From positions 3,687,906-3,751,905 of the forward strand of contig NZ_CP046155.1 in assembly GCF_016403105.1 (NCBI RefSeq): DNA of 64,000 nt, written 5' to 3'. This DNA comes from Leptolyngbya sp. BL0902. Its GTDB lineage: Bacteria > Cyanobacteriota > Cyanobacteriia > Phormidesmidales > Phormidesmidaceae. Below are positions 47,631 through 57,038 of this stretch, one piece after another (within the stretch, counting starts at the first letter, position 1; each line of letters begins with the position of its first letter). The position numbers and the translations under genes were made by a program. Below the pieces are notes generated by a model. The model was not told where the DNA came from, did no database searches, and saw only the letters and a list, made by a program, of their open reading frames with translations.

Positions 47631-49280
47631 CTAGGCCAAGGTGGCCTTGAGGTGATCCCCCAGGCGCAGGGCCAAAGCCACAATGGTGAGGGTGGGGTTG
47701 GCATAGCCCCCGGTGGGGAAGACAGAACTGCCTGCGACAAAGAGGTTATGCAGTCCGTGGACGCGACAGTCGGCATCGACCACGCTGGAGCGCGGATTTT
47801 CGCCCATGCGGGTGGTGCCCATCAGATGGTGGGCACCGGAGGGACGCCCCAGCACGGGCAGGCCATCTTCCTGGGCAATCTGAAACTCGCCTAGGCCAGC
47901 CTGCCGGAAGGCTTGGGCAAAAATAGCTTGGGCGCGACTAATGCGATGGGCATCGTCGGGGCTCCAGCGCCAGTGGACTTCGAGCTTGGGACAGCCGAGG
48001 GAATCACGATTTGGGCTGAGGGTGACGCGGTTTGCGGGGTCGGGAGATTGCTCAATCTGGTGAATCACCTCGAAAGTGCGAAACCGCCGATCATTTCTAG
48101 CCACCGACGACCATCCGCCCTGGGAGAAGCCCGTCAGCCAAGGCTGCTGCTGGGTTTTGACGCGATAGGCCGTTTGGATAATGTGGTCGGATCCCCGTAA
48201 GACATGGCCAAGATGACCAACCGTGGTGCCTGAAATCGGTTGGGCTTTGATCTGACTAGCCAAAGCCTGGAGGGAAATCACCGCCTGGTGCCGTCGCTGG
48301 CTAGGTCGAGGAAACAGTGAGGCACTGATGTTTAACAGCTCCTCCCGCGCTAGAACAGCCCGCGCTAGCTTGAGATGGCCCATGGCCGCCACGTTGCCTA
48401 TCCAGCGCTGATCGTACAGCCCCGTTTGGTTAAACAGCGTTCGCTGTGTAGGAAGGATATGTCCACCCAAAACAAAGGGATGATCGTGGAAATAACGCCC
48501 TACCACATCGTAAAGATTGCCTAGGCCCTGGGGCTGCTGGCGATTTGAGTTCAGCAGCAGGCGGGCATTTTCAAACCCACCACAGGCCAGCACAAACTGC
48601 CGCGCCGAGACCCAATAGTCTGGTTGGCCAGGGCGAGCAACCCGCGCACGGGTGACGGTGTGGCCATCCTCAGCGGTTTCCAGTTCTACCACTGTGGCAT
48701 GGTGGTGGAGGGTGAGGTTGGGCGATGCGGCGATGGCTTCTCGGTAGCCCACAAAGAAGGCGGCGCTGGGGCCAAACTGAAAGATTCCGGTCTCCACCAG
48801 GGCAGGATCGAGGGCCAGTTGAGGGGTGGCAGGGCTCGTCCAAGCATCGGCGCAATAGTTAAAGGGGCCCGATTGGCAAACCTTCTGCGCCCGATGGTAG
48901 TAGGGCAGCAGATCATCATAGGTGAGGGGCCAGCCGCTGTGGGGTAGCCCATCTCGCTGTTCAAAGTCGATGGGGTCTAGGGCGGTGTAGCGCACGCCAA
49001 GGATTCCCGGTTTGATCCGCACTACCCAGGCATTGGCATTTCCCCCCACTTGGCGGCGACAGACCTCCACCGGAGGATGGATGGGATCGCCGACGGTATC
49101 GCCTTCGGCCAAAGCCTGGGCGGCTGGGTCGGGGGCGAGGCCACCACTTTCTAGTAGGCACCCCGTGACTGAGTGATTCAAAAATTCCTGGGCTAGGCTC
49201 AGCCCCGCTGGCCCGGTACCGATAATACAAATATCCGCAACGACGGCATCGCCATCAAATTGACGACTATCAAGCAGCAT
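47631..49280 (-). CDS. GMC-family FAD oxidoreductase
   Basis: A 549-aa flavoprotein of the glucose-methanol-choline type. The FAD dinucleotide motif is IGTGPAGLSLAQE (20-32), with VGGNANAWV and VLACGGFENARLLL further in, and a C-terminal GAHHLMGTTRMGENP where the active-site His normally sits, then GSSVFPTGGYANPTLTIVALALR. It oxidises an alcohol or sugar group; the substrate is unknown. It lies between two glycosyltransferase genes, which suggests a role in surface sugar modification (inference). ATG 49280 is clear. Confidence 0.9.
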   Translation of the reverse strand: MLLDSRQFDGDAVVADICIIGTGPAGLSLAQEFLNHSVTGCLLESGGLAPDPAAQALAEGDTVGDPIHPPVEVCRRQVGGNANAWVVRIKPGILGVRYTALDPIDFEQRDGLPHSGWPLTYDDLLPYYHRAQKVCQSGPFNYCADAWTSPATPQLALDPALVETGIFQFGPSAAFFVGYREAIAASPNLTLHHHATVVELETAEDGHTVTRARVARPGQPDYWVSARQFVLACGGFENARLLLNSNRQQPQGLGNLYDVVGRYFHDHPFVLGGHILPTQRTLFNQTGLYDQRWIGNVAAMGHLKLARAVLAREELLNISASLFPRPSQRRHQAVISLQALASQIKAQPISGTTVGHLGHVLRGSDHIIQTAYRVKTQQQPWLTGFSQGGWSSVARNDRRFRTFEVIHQIEQSPDPANRVTLSPNRDSLGCPKLEVHWRWSPDDAHRISRAQAIFAQAFRQAGLGEFQIAQEDGLPVLGRPSGAHHLMGTTRMGENPRSSVVDADCRVHGLHNLFVAGSSVFPTGGYANPTLTIVALALRLGDHLKATLA

Positions 49281-49411
49281 TATGATCCTTTTGATTTAAT
49301 CTGTAGGAGCTGAGGGTTCACCCATCATCACTAGGATGAATCTGATAGCCCTAACCACCGTCTTTGTTGATCGAAGAAATCAGTCAAACCTACCTAGGCT
49401 GGAGCCATCGA

Positions 49412-50491
49412 CTATGACTGTTCTGCCATAGCTTGATGACTACCATGGGTATCGACAGAAAAGACCGTGGCGGCTGACGCTGCTTCGATAGAACCGGGGG
49501 GAAGCGCCGTCATGGGAGTCTTGGAATTAGAAGCTTTCCAACTCAGAAAAAACATCACAGGCGGCACGAGCAAACTGGGGTCGAAAGCAGCAGCCTTGAG
49601 TAAAAACTTCATCGCTGGGCCGGGGCGCTTAGACACCTTGAATCGCCAGTAAGCTGCTTTCCAAACATCGCGCCGAAAAACGGTTTTGGAGGTGCGGTGT
49701 AATTTCCATATCTGCCGTAGCGACAGGTCGGAGGACTGAAGCAGATGATCGACCCGCATTCGGTAGTGAGACCAGCCAAACCAAATGGCAGGCAGCGAAA
49801 CAGGGGAGTGATCCTGACCTGGTACAGCAAACAACTCTAACAATCCCGTTCGCACCATTTCGGCATCGGTCACGGTTTCCGTCACCAGACAGTCAGGCAG
49901 CGTGGCAATGGATCCTAGCGTAGACAGACGCAGCACAAAGGCATTGTCGTCTAGGGGTTCATCCCGTGGGTCAATGGATAGGCTATGGAGGGCTTCACGC
50001 CGCATCAAAACCTGCGGCAGCCCGCCCGGAGCCTTATCAAAGGCATTGGGCAGATAGGTCGCCCGGTCTTCAATGGTGAAGGTGGATCGCCCCACGGCCC
50101 CTGGTTCGCCATTGCCCTCAGCGTCGCGCCGCACCACCGAGGAAGTTACGGCAATCACCTCTGGGTGAGCATCTAGCACTTGCCCCTTGCGTCGCAGGTT
50201 ATCGGCCAGCATCTCCTCATCGTCATAGAGGATCGCCACGTACTGCCCTGTCGCGGCCCGTAGTGCCGTCATAAAATTTTGAACCCGGGGCACCCGGTGA
50301 GCCTGGGTGATCACCCGCGCCCGGTCATAGGGTGGGGTCGCCAATAGTGTCTGGGTGTCGTCCTCGCTGGCATTATCCACCACTACGATTTCAAGCTCAC
50401 CATCGAGGGGCTGGGCCAGTACGCTATCGAGGGTGCGCCGCAGGGACTGCGACCGATTTAGCGTAGGAATAACAACCGAATACTTCACCAT
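49412..50491 (-). CDS. Family 2 glycosyltransferase
   Basis: A 359-aa GT2 protein with YSVVIPTLNRSQSLRRTLDS (4-23), VVDNASEDDT, and the donor-metal site written YDDEEM instead of the usual DxD. The C-terminal hundred residues are less conserved (KLHRTSKTVFRRDVWKAAYWR) and may contact the membrane. It is upstream of the GMC oxidoreductase gene (131 bp) and probably in the same transcript. ATG 50491 is the family start. Confidence 0.9.
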   Translation of the reverse strand: MVKYSVVIPTLNRSQSLRRTLDSVLAQPLDGELEIVVVDNASEDDTQTLLATPPYDRARVITQAHRVPRVQNFMTALRAATGQYVAILYDDEEMLADNLRRKGQVLDAHPEVIAVTSSVVRRDAEGNGEPGAVGRSTFTIEDRATYLPNAFDKAPGGLPQVLMRREALHSLSIDPRDEPLDDNAFVLRLSTLGSIATLPDCLVTETVTDAEMVRTGLLELFAVPGQDHSPVSLPAIWFGWSHYRMRVDHLLQSSDLSLRQIWKLHRTSKTVFRRDVWKAAYWRFKVSKRPGPAMKFLLKAAAFDPSLLVPPVMFFLSWKASNSKTPMTALPPGSIEAASAATVFSVDTHGSHQAMAEQS

Positions 50492-51069
50492 GATTTTCCT
50501 TCACTTTCAAAAGGTTAGAGGCTAAAAAATAACGCCTGATACTCAATCCAGATAAATCACTCTCTAAACTAATAAAGGCTTCGACAAGCTCCGCTTGAGC
50601 AAAATCAGCCCTTGAATAGAGGGTCAGCCATCAGGATTTAGGCTGAATAGACGTGATGCGTCGTCAAAATGCCCAACGATGGAGCATTAAAAATCACGAT
50701 AATTTCACTAAGCAGGAAAAATCATCGACCTATAGCGATTTTCTCAGAGCTAACCTAAGAGCCATAAAGCCTAGGCTTGTCCTCTTTGTCTCCCTTCGCG
50801 ATTAACACAATAACTAGAATTGCTTAGCCAATTCAGCCTTCATCACTAGCTCAGCGAACTATCCCAAAACAGTAAATTTTTGATCTTATAAAAGTGAGCA
50901 TTGTGGAGTAAATCCAGCCTTCATCGGCCTTACTATATCGGTGAAAATGTGAGGATACTGTGTGCGATATCGTCTCTCTTAACCGTTGGGCTAGCGGATA
51001 GCCCATGAAAATCGTCCCCAAACCCGCTAGAATGCCCCTCAATACAGGCGTTCTGTAGGATTATGGGGT
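50492..51069. other. AT-rich gene-free stretch before nurA-like gene
   Basis: 578 bp without a convincing gene or repeat. It likely holds the promoter of the GT2-GMC transcript to the left and that of the NurA-like gene to the right. Confidence 0.4.
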
Positions 51070-52257
51070 ATGCCAGTGAGTCCGGCCCACATCAAAGCGC
51101 TGCTCGACCAAAAGCGAGAGGCGTTTAGCTCCTTCAACAAAGCCAAGTTTGAATTATTGACCGCCTATCACCAGGCCTGGGCGGAGTTTTCGGCCCTGAC
51201 CCTACCTCAGCAGCAGGATCGTTTAGGCGGTTCCTACCCGGCAGGGGCACTGCCGTTAGAATCGCCAAAGCTGGCCCACAAGGGCGTCATTCCCTTTTTC
51301 TTTGCTGAATCTGCCCCAGCCTCAGAGCGCTGGTCAAACCGGGAGTCGAGCGCCCAGTGGGTGCAGGCGGTGCTGTCGGATGTCACCACCTTTGCGGTGG
51401 ATGGCTCCCAAATTTCACCGGGGAAGGATTTGTCGATTCCCATTGCGCTGATTCAAATCGGCTGGTTTGAGAACCCCCACAGCAAAACTCGGCCCTACCA
51501 AAAGGATGTGCGGGTAGACCTGCTGACGCCCAAAGATTTGGGGCCAAACCCCGCCCAGCCCGTGGAGCGCCGGGTGAATGTTCGCCGCTTTCAAATGGAA
51601 ACCGAACGCCTAGTGGAGTACATCAATGCCTGCGAGGAGCCGGAGCGCACCCTAGTCTTCTTTGATGGGGCGTTGGTTGTTACCTTTGCCGAAGCCTTTG
51701 ACCCCGACAGCCAAAAAGCCTATGTTCAGGCCATGCTAGACCTGCTGCGGGCCAGCGAAGAACGGCGGGTGCCCTTGGTGGGCTATGTGGACACTTCCTA
51801 TGCCCACGACCTCACCACCATGCTGCACCACGGCTGCGGCCTAGAGGCCACCGAGGGCATCCACGATGCTCAGCTCTTGGCACGGCAGATGGACTGGGGA
51901 GATCGGATTCCCCTGTTTCGCTGCGACCGAGGCGGCATCCTGGAGCAGTACGAAGAACAGCGCCACCAAATCGCCTTCACTTACCTCAAAACCACGCGGG
52001 ACGGCTACCCCGTGCGCCTCGAAATGCCTCTATGGATGTGGGAAAACGGCCACCTCCCTCGCTACCTCAACTGGGTGCGCGGCGAGGTAATTGTCGGTGG
52101 CGGCTACCCCTACGGCATCGAAACCGCTGACCAAACCGCCGTGCTGCAAGGGCCAGACAAGCATCTCTTCTTCCGTGTGCTGCAAGATTGGGCCGACAAG
52201 GAAGACATTAATCTGCGCCTCTCTCGCAAAATGGTCAGCAAACAGCGGCGACGGTAG
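51070..52257 (+). CDS. NurA-domain DNA nuclease
   Basis: A 395-aa NurA-family protein. The NurA fold is seen as FAVDGSQISPGKD (Asp111 is a likely metal ligand), FFDGALVVTFAEAF, LVGYVDTSYAHDL, IPLFRCDRG and a C-terminal IETADQTAVLQGPDKHLFF. In archaea NurA is a 5'-3' nuclease working with the HerA translocase in break repair. No HerA gene is within the window. ATG 51070 follows a long AT-rich gap. Confidence 0.88.
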   Translation: MPVSPAHIKALLDQKREAFSSFNKAKFELLTAYHQAWAEFSALTLPQQQDRLGGSYPAGALPLESPKLAHKGVIPFFFAESAPASERWSNRESSAQWVQAVLSDVTTFAVDGSQISPGKDLSIPIALIQIGWFENPHSKTRPYQKDVRVDLLTPKDLGPNPAQPVERRVNVRRFQMETERLVEYINACEEPERTLVFFDGALVVTFAEAFDPDSQKAYVQAMLDLLRASEERRVPLVGYVDTSYAHDLTTMLHHGCGLEATEGIHDAQLLARQMDWGDRIPLFRCDRGGILEQYEEQRHQIAFTYLKTTRDGYPVRLEMPLWMWENGHLPRYLNWVRGEVIVGGGYPYGIETADQTAVLQGPDKHLFFRVLQDWADKEDINLRLSRKMVSKQRRR

Positions 52258-52528
52258 CCATGGGCAAACGGTTCGATGCGGAAGGTTTAGGGCTGTGAGC
52301 CAAAATCCTCCTTTCGACGGAAATAAGCAATTATGCTTACCGAATGCCAAGTCGCTCAAACCGCTGAAAGCCTTTCCCATCAAGGAATCAAGGCACTTAT
52401 GAGAATTGATACATTGGAATAACCCCGCCATGCACATAAGTCTTGTCAATGATGATTCGTTACACAAATTGTAATTTTTTGTTACGTTGGGGATGTGAAG
52501 GCTAATTATTCATTACACGGAGGTCCCC

Positions 52529-53026
52529 ATGACCTACACACTCAACGCTCCTGCTGCCGTCTCCGCTGGCTTGGCCGCTCCGGTATCGAACGCGATTGCT
52601 GCCTTCAAAGGCTTGACCACCGATGAGCAACTCGGCCTGCTCTGGGTGCTCTACGACAACATGGGCCGTTCCATTACCCCGGCGGCTCCGGGGGCGGCTC
52701 GTCTTCAGTTTGCCGAAGGGTTGCTGGCCCAAGTGAAAGCTCTATCCCACACCGAGCAACTTCAGTTCATGCGTGACCTGGTCAACCGCACCAGCACCTC
52801 CCTCACCCGTGCCTACGGCGTGCTGAGCAACAACACCAAGCTGGCCTTCTGGTTCCAATTGGCGGAAGAAATGCGCGGCGGCACCATCGTCCCTGTGCCC
52901 ATTACCTACCAGCTCGGAGCCGCTGGCCAAGCCGTCTTCGGCCAAATCTCCAAACTTGACTTCAACCAGCAAATCACCATCATGCGTCAGGCCGTCGTCA
53001 CCATGGGCGTCGATCCTCTGGCCTAG
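52529..53026 (+). CDS. Helical carotenoid protein (OCP N-terminal domain homologue)
   Basis: A 165-aa protein equivalent to the N-terminal helical domain of orange carotenoid protein, without the linker and C-terminal domain. Carotenoid-contact residues match OCP: Tyr42 (OCP Tyr44), Trp39 (OCP Trp41) and Trp108 (OCP Trp110). Arg153 corresponds to OCP Arg155, needed for phycobilisome interaction and quenching. HCP proteins quench excited states or carry carotenoids. A good ribosome site (GGAGG, about 52519-52523) precedes ATG 52529. The gene for the matching C-terminal domain follows 203 bp later. Confidence 0.94.
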   Translation: MTYTLNAPAAVSAGLAAPVSNAIAAFKGLTTDEQLGLLWVLYDNMGRSITPAAPGAARLQFAEGLLAQVKALSHTEQLQFMRDLVNRTSTSLTRAYGVLSNNTKLAFWFQLAEEMRGGTIVPVPITYQLGAAGQAVFGQISKLDFNQQITIMRQAVVTMGVDPLA

Positions 53027-53168
53027 GCTAGGGAACCTGTCCAGGCCATGATGTCTAGCGAATGAACCAGGGGATGGTTATCCGGGAGCGCCCACAGCCT
53101 CTGCCAGGATACCCATCCCTTTTCCACATTTAGGCAACGTCGGTGGATATCGCCCACCCTACCCCTTG

Positions 53169-53231
53169 TTCCTAATCCCGGATTCCAGATCCCTAACCCC
53201 AGATCCCCAATCCCTAATCCCTAATCCCCAT
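53169..53231. repeat. Heptanucleotide tandem array abutting the CTDH start
   Basis: Nine 7-bp units of the type TCCC(C/T)AA. The last one (TCCCCAT) contains the first bases of the ATG at 53230. Same C-rich type and orientation relative to the gene as the arrays before gatD and the UbiH-like gene. Confidence 0.9.
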
Positions 53232-53625
53232 GGTTCAAACCCTTTCCCAAGCCGCTCTCACCCTAGATCCGTTGATAGCGCAATACTTCGAGCATTTTAA
53301 CCAGGGCAACTATGCTGCTGTGGCCACGCTATTTAGCGATGAAGGGTGTCTTGTCCCGCCCTTTGAGGGGGCCATTGTGGGGCCACCCGCCATTGCCACT
53401 TATCTCGCCCAGGAAGCGGCTGGTATGCAGGCCATTCCCAAGGAAAGTCGCACCCAAGCGACGGAGCACGGTCGCCAAGTGACGGTAAAGGGTCGGGTGA
53501 AGACGCCCCTCTTTTCCGTGAATGTGCAATGGGTTTTCGATATTACCGACACCGATCAGGTTAAGCGGGCCGAAATTAAGCTGCTGGCCTCTCTGCAAGA
53601 GTTGCTGTCGTTTAACCGGGGCTAG
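53230..53625 (+). CDS. OCP C-terminal domain homologue (CTDH)
   Basis: A 131-aa NTF2-fold protein equal to the C-terminal domain of orange carotenoid protein. Tyr19 and Trp101 align with OCP Tyr201 and Trp288, which hold the keto-carotenoid ring. In known CTDHs the protein binds and delivers carotenoid to HCP, a dimer being made through a Cys in some; here the only Cys is Cys40, at a different place. It starts directly within a heptamer array. Its stop codon overlaps that of the convergent gene (53622-54065) by a shared CTAG. Confidence 0.93.
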   Translation: MVQTLSQAALTLDPLIAQYFEHFNQGNYAAVATLFSDEGCLVPPFEGAIVGPPAIATYLAQEAAGMQAIPKESRTQATEHGRQVTVKGRVKTPLFSVNVQWVFDITDTDQVKRAEIKLLASLQELLSFNRG

Positions 53626-54065
53626 GCCGCTTTGGCCGCAACGGGTTGGCCCCAGGCAGCGGTGAGCACCGATTGCCCCAGGCGAAGGTGTTGGGGCGCA
53701 CACTGCCAATCGGGATGGGCCGTCATCAGCAGCGATTCGAGGGACTCGCGATCAAACAGGTGCCACACGGGGGCCGCAGAGTGGTCAGCAAGGGCATAGG
53801 CGTTTTCGGCAACGCAAATAATCGTCACCTGCTCGCCTAGTTCGGCGGGGAGGGTTAGTTCTTGGCCAATGTCTAGCCCTCGAAAGCCGCGAATGGCCTG
53901 CCGGAAGCTGTCAAAATCTGGGGCGCTGAGACCGGGAAGCCGCCGCACCAGGGCTTCTTCACCATTTACCATCACCCAATAGCGCCGCAGGGGGTCAATG
54001 CCCTGCAACCAGACAGACTCGTCATCGAGGCGATACCGGGGCGCTAGGGAGAGTTGGGAGAACAT
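53622..54065 (-). CDS. Hypothetical protein, convergent with CTDH
   Basis: A 147-aa soluble protein without a known domain. It opens MFSQLSLAPRYRLDDESVWLQGIDPLRRYWVMVNG (read in parts) and has a middle segment LTLPAELGEQVTIICVAENAYALA, suggesting an alpha/beta fold. It ends at 53622, so its stop codon interlocks with the CTDH stop. It is divergent from the photolyase gene across a 137-bp AT-rich promoter region. Looks like a conserved cyanobacterial hypothetical, but the role is unknown. Confidence 0.7.
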   Translation of the reverse strand: MFSQLSLAPRYRLDDESVWLQGIDPLRRYWVMVNGEEALVRRLPGLSAPDFDSFRQAIRGFRGLDIGQELTLPAELGEQVTIICVAENAYALADHSAAPVWHLFDRESLESLLMTAHPDWQCAPQHLRLGQSVLTAAWGQPVAAKAA

Positions 54066-54202
54066 CGCTTTCTCAAGGAAAATACCTATCCTTAGCTTGG
54101 TCTAGGTGCCCAAGCTTTCTCAACGTAGCGCAACAAAAGTATAGAAAATCTGAACACACTGTTAACATTTCGTTATAGATAAGTGTTGCGGTGGGGCTAG
54201 CG

Positions 54203-55705
54203 ATGACCGTCGGGATTTGGGTGCTGGGCAATCAACTCTGGGCAGAGCAGGCGGCACTGGCCAGTGTGGCAGGGCGGGATGTGCCTGTGCTGCTGGTGGA
54301 ATCGACCCAATTTGCCCAGGATCGGCCCTATCACCCGCAAAAACTGATCCTAGTGTGGTCGGCCATGCGGCATTTTGCCGAAACCCTCAAGACCGAGGGG
54401 TGGCCCGTTACCTATGCCATCACTGACGACCGGGAAGCGGCCTTACACCAGTGGATTCAGCAGCACCACATCCACGAACTGCGGGTGATGGATCCGGTGG
54501 ATCATCCCTTTTTGGCTTGGCTGCAAGGGCTGGATTTGCCCTGTGCGTTGACGATTGTGGAAAACAATCATTTTCTGTGGAATACTGCGGAGTTTGAAAC
54601 CTGGGCCAGGGGCCGCAAGGGGCTGCTGCTGGAAAGCTTTTATCGAGAAGGGCGGCGGCGATGGGGGGTGCTGATGGCCGGAAATCAGCCGGAGGGGGGC
54701 CAGTGGAACTTTGATAAGGACAACCGCCAACCGCCCAAGGGCAGGCTCAAACCGCCCCAGCCCCGATGGTTTGAGCCGGATGGCATCACCCAGACTGTGA
54801 TCGAAAAGGTCGAAAACCTAGACATCCCCACCTTTGGCCAAGCGACCCCCTTTCGCTGGGGCGTCACCCGCGACCAGGCACTCCAGGTGCTCGAAACCTT
54901 TGTGGCCGAACGCCTGGAGACCTTTGGCCCCTACCAAGATGCCATGGTGACGGGGGAGGAAACGATGTGGCACGCCCTACTGTCGCCCTACCTCAACCTG
55001 GGGCTGTTGCAGCCCATGGAGGTGATTCAGCGCGTTGAGGATGCCTATCGCAGCGGCGAGTTTCCCCTCAGCAGCGTGGAAGGATTCCTTCGCCAAGTGC
55101 TGGGCTGGCGGGAATATATGCGCGGGCTGTATCACTACTTTGGGGCCGACTATGCCCAGAGTAACGGGTTCGGCCACCATCACCCCCTGCCCGATTTCTT
55201 TTGGACGGGGGACACCCCCATGAACTGCCTGCACCAGGTCATCGACCAAACCCAGCGCACCGGATACGCCCACCACATCCAGCGGTTGATGATTCTCAGC
55301 AACTTCGCCCTAATTGCCGGACTGAACCCCCAGGAAGTGGAGTCCTGGTTCCATGCGGCGTTTATCGACGCCTACGACTGGGTCATGCAAACCAATGTGC
55401 TGGGCATGGGCCTATTTGCCGATGGCGGACGACTGGCCTCCAAACCCTATGCGGCCTCCGCCAACTACGTCAACCGCATGGGCGACTACTGCAAAGGCTG
55501 CCGCTACAACCCCAAAGAACGCACCGGGGAAAACGCCTGTCCGTTCAACTTCTTTTATTGGGATTTTCTCCATCGCCATCGCGGCACCCTACAAGCCCAG
55601 GGCCGCATGAGCTTTATTCTCAAAAACCTCGATAAAATGGGGGCGGAGGAATTAGCCGCGATTCAACACCAGGCTGAGGCTTGGTACCAGGCTGTCGAGG
55701 GGTGA
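54203..55705 (+). CDS. Fe-S photolyase/cryptochrome (FeS-BCP family, PhrB-like)
   Basis: A 500-aa member of the bacterial (6-4) photolyase/CryB group. Four cysteines that would hold a [4Fe-4S] cluster are at 342 (MNCLHQ), 430, 433 and 446 (YCKGCRYNPKERTGENACPF); their spacing equals that of PhrB. The FAD-binding region lies between about 250 and 440 with EGFLRQVLGWREYMRG and ASANYVNRMGDYC. The antenna in this family is usually dimethyl-lumazine, a riboflavin precursor. ATG 54203 is preferred over GTG 54191. It is divergent from the hypothetical gene. Confidence 0.92.
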   Translation: MTVGIWVLGNQLWAEQAALASVAGRDVPVLLVESTQFAQDRPYHPQKLILVWSAMRHFAETLKTEGWPVTYAITDDREAALHQWIQQHHIHELRVMDPVDHPFLAWLQGLDLPCALTIVENNHFLWNTAEFETWARGRKGLLLESFYREGRRRWGVLMAGNQPEGGQWNFDKDNRQPPKGRLKPPQPRWFEPDGITQTVIEKVENLDIPTFGQATPFRWGVTRDQALQVLETFVAERLETFGPYQDAMVTGEETMWHALLSPYLNLGLLQPMEVIQRVEDAYRSGEFPLSSVEGFLRQVLGWREYMRGLYHYFGADYAQSNGFGHHHPLPDFFWTGDTPMNCLHQVIDQTQRTGYAHHIQRLMILSNFALIAGLNPQEVESWFHAAFIDAYDWVMQTNVLGMGLFADGGRLASKPYAASANYVNRMGDYCKGCRYNPKERTGENACPFNFFYWDFLHRHRGTLQAQGRMSFILKNLDKMGAEELAAIQHQAEAWYQAVEG

Positions 55706-55731
55706 ATCGACCAAAACCGAGGATCTGTAGG

Positions 55732-56277
55732 ATGGGCACTCAGCATGCTATCAAGGGCATCGGCCTGATCGTGGTGTATGCCTCCCTGAGCTGGCTCGCC
55801 TGGGGGTGCAACCCAGCGGATCAACCCCCTCGCGACAGTCATCAAGGCTTCGAGCAAAATGGTCAGCTAGCTCTCTACCAGAGCGAGGCCTTGGGCGTTA
55901 GCTTTCCCCTGCCAGAGAGCACCTACGTTCAGGCCCAGGGCCAACGGCTCACCCTCTGGACAAAGGCCGACTATCAGCGCCGGGAGGAATTTATCGAAGC
56001 AACACCGCTCTCGATAGTGGCGGAGGAAAATCCAGACCGTCTCACGGTTCAAGCCTGGGTCGCGGCCCAAGGCTATCAACTCCTAGGAGACCTTGAAGAC
56101 CAAGCTGTTGGGGGGTATCCAGGGCTGCGATTTACCTGGCTAGGGATGTGGCCATACACCTCCGTCGTCGTGGCCCACCCAAACCGAGGAACCATCATTA
56201 CCATCACCTGGGACAACGACAGTTTGGACTATCAAGATTGGTTTGAAGCCATCATTGCAGGGTTAGCGTTGAGGTAA
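55732..56277 (+). CDS. Predicted lipoprotein, unknown function
   Basis: A 181-aa protein with an N-terminal hydrophobic segment ending LSWLAWGC, a lipobox-like cysteine, followed by a disordered Asp/Gln-rich stretch and a beta-rich domain (LGVSFPLPESTYVQAQGQRL, GYPGLRFTWLGMWPY). The lipobox is non-classical. It starts at ATG 55732, 27 bp after the photolyase stop; its reading frame may begin earlier (55681) inside the photolyase end, but the signal peptide argues for 55732. Probably co-transcribed with the photolyase. Confidence 0.75.
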   Translation: MGTQHAIKGIGLIVVYASLSWLAWGCNPADQPPRDSHQGFEQNGQLALYQSEALGVSFPLPESTYVQAQGQRLTLWTKADYQRREEFIEATPLSIVAEENPDRLTVQAWVAAQGYQLLGDLEDQAVGGYPGLRFTWLGMWPYTSVVVAHPNRGTIITITWDNDSLDYQDWFEAIIAGLALR

Positions 56278-56318
56278 TGGCCCCTATGGATCTAGCCCGC
56301 CTTGGATAGCCAAGGGCG

Positions 56319-57038
56319 CTAGGGCAGGGTGAGGTCAATCCCGTCGGGGAGTTGTGCCTCTGTAAGATCAGCTTGGGTGAAGACAGCCCCCGTGAGGTCG
56401 GCCCCCCGCAGGTTAGCCCCTTGCAGGTTGGCCCCCGTAAAGTCGGTGTAGCTGAGGTCGGCCCCTTGCAGGTTGGCTTGGCGGAGGTCGGTTTTGGGGG
56501 CATCGGGCCGGAAGCCTTGGCCTAGGCGGGCGCGGCAGAGCTTGGCCCCTTGCAGGTTGGCCCCTGTCAGGCAGGCTCCGCTGAGGTGGGCATAGCTGAG
56601 GTTGGCCTCACTCAGGTTGGCCCCGTTCAGGTTGGTGGCTTGGTCAGAACTGGGGCGCAGATCAGCTTCGATCAGCAGGGCGCGGGAGAGATCGACTCCC
56701 TGAAAATTCACGCCGCAGAGGATGGCCTTGACTAGGTTGGCCCCCGCCAGGTTGGCCTGGGTGAATACCGCCCCGCTGAGGTCGGCGTCCCGCAGTTGGG
56801 CCTGGGGACATTGGGCCTGGGTAAAGTCGGCCCCCCACAGCAGGGCTTCACTGAAATCTGCCTGGGCAAAGGTGCTACGAGCACAATGGGCACGGCCCAA
56901 CCGAGCCTGCCGGAAATCGCAGCGGCTAAAGTTGGCCTCGCAGAGGATGGCCTGAATCAGGTCAACCTCCAGCAGATTCAGCCCTGCAAAGGTGCGTTCC
57001 CCAGCCCGATACTGAGCTAAAAGCTCCCCAGCGTCCAT
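56319..57038 (-). CDS. Pentapeptide-repeat protein
   Basis: A 239-aa protein made mainly of A(D/N)LXX repeats, for example ADLSGAVFTQANLAGANLVKA and LRQANLQGADLSYTDFTGANL (read in parts), which fold as a right-handed quadrilateral beta-helix. One insertion with LRPSSDQATN breaks the register. ATG 57038 (MDAGELLAQYRAGERTF) starts a cyanobacterial-type N-terminus; the upstream extension to 57161 is unlikely. Function of these cyanobacterial proteins is unknown. Confidence 0.88.
   Translation of the reverse strand: MDAGELLAQYRAGERTFAGLNLLEVDLIQAILCEANFSRCDFRQARLGRAHCARSTFAQADFSEALLWGADFTQAQCPQAQLRDADLSGAVFTQANLAGANLVKAILCGVNFQGVDLSRALLIEADLRPSSDQATNLNGANLSEANLSYAHLSGACLTGANLQGAKLCRARLGQGFRPDAPKTDLRQANLQGADLSYTDFTGANLQGANLRGADLTGAVFTQADLTEAQLPDGIDLTLP

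Noticed and set aside
50851-51042. 63-codon minus-strand ORF before the NurA gene
   Set aside because: AT-rich chance frame without a ribosome site or recognisable domain.
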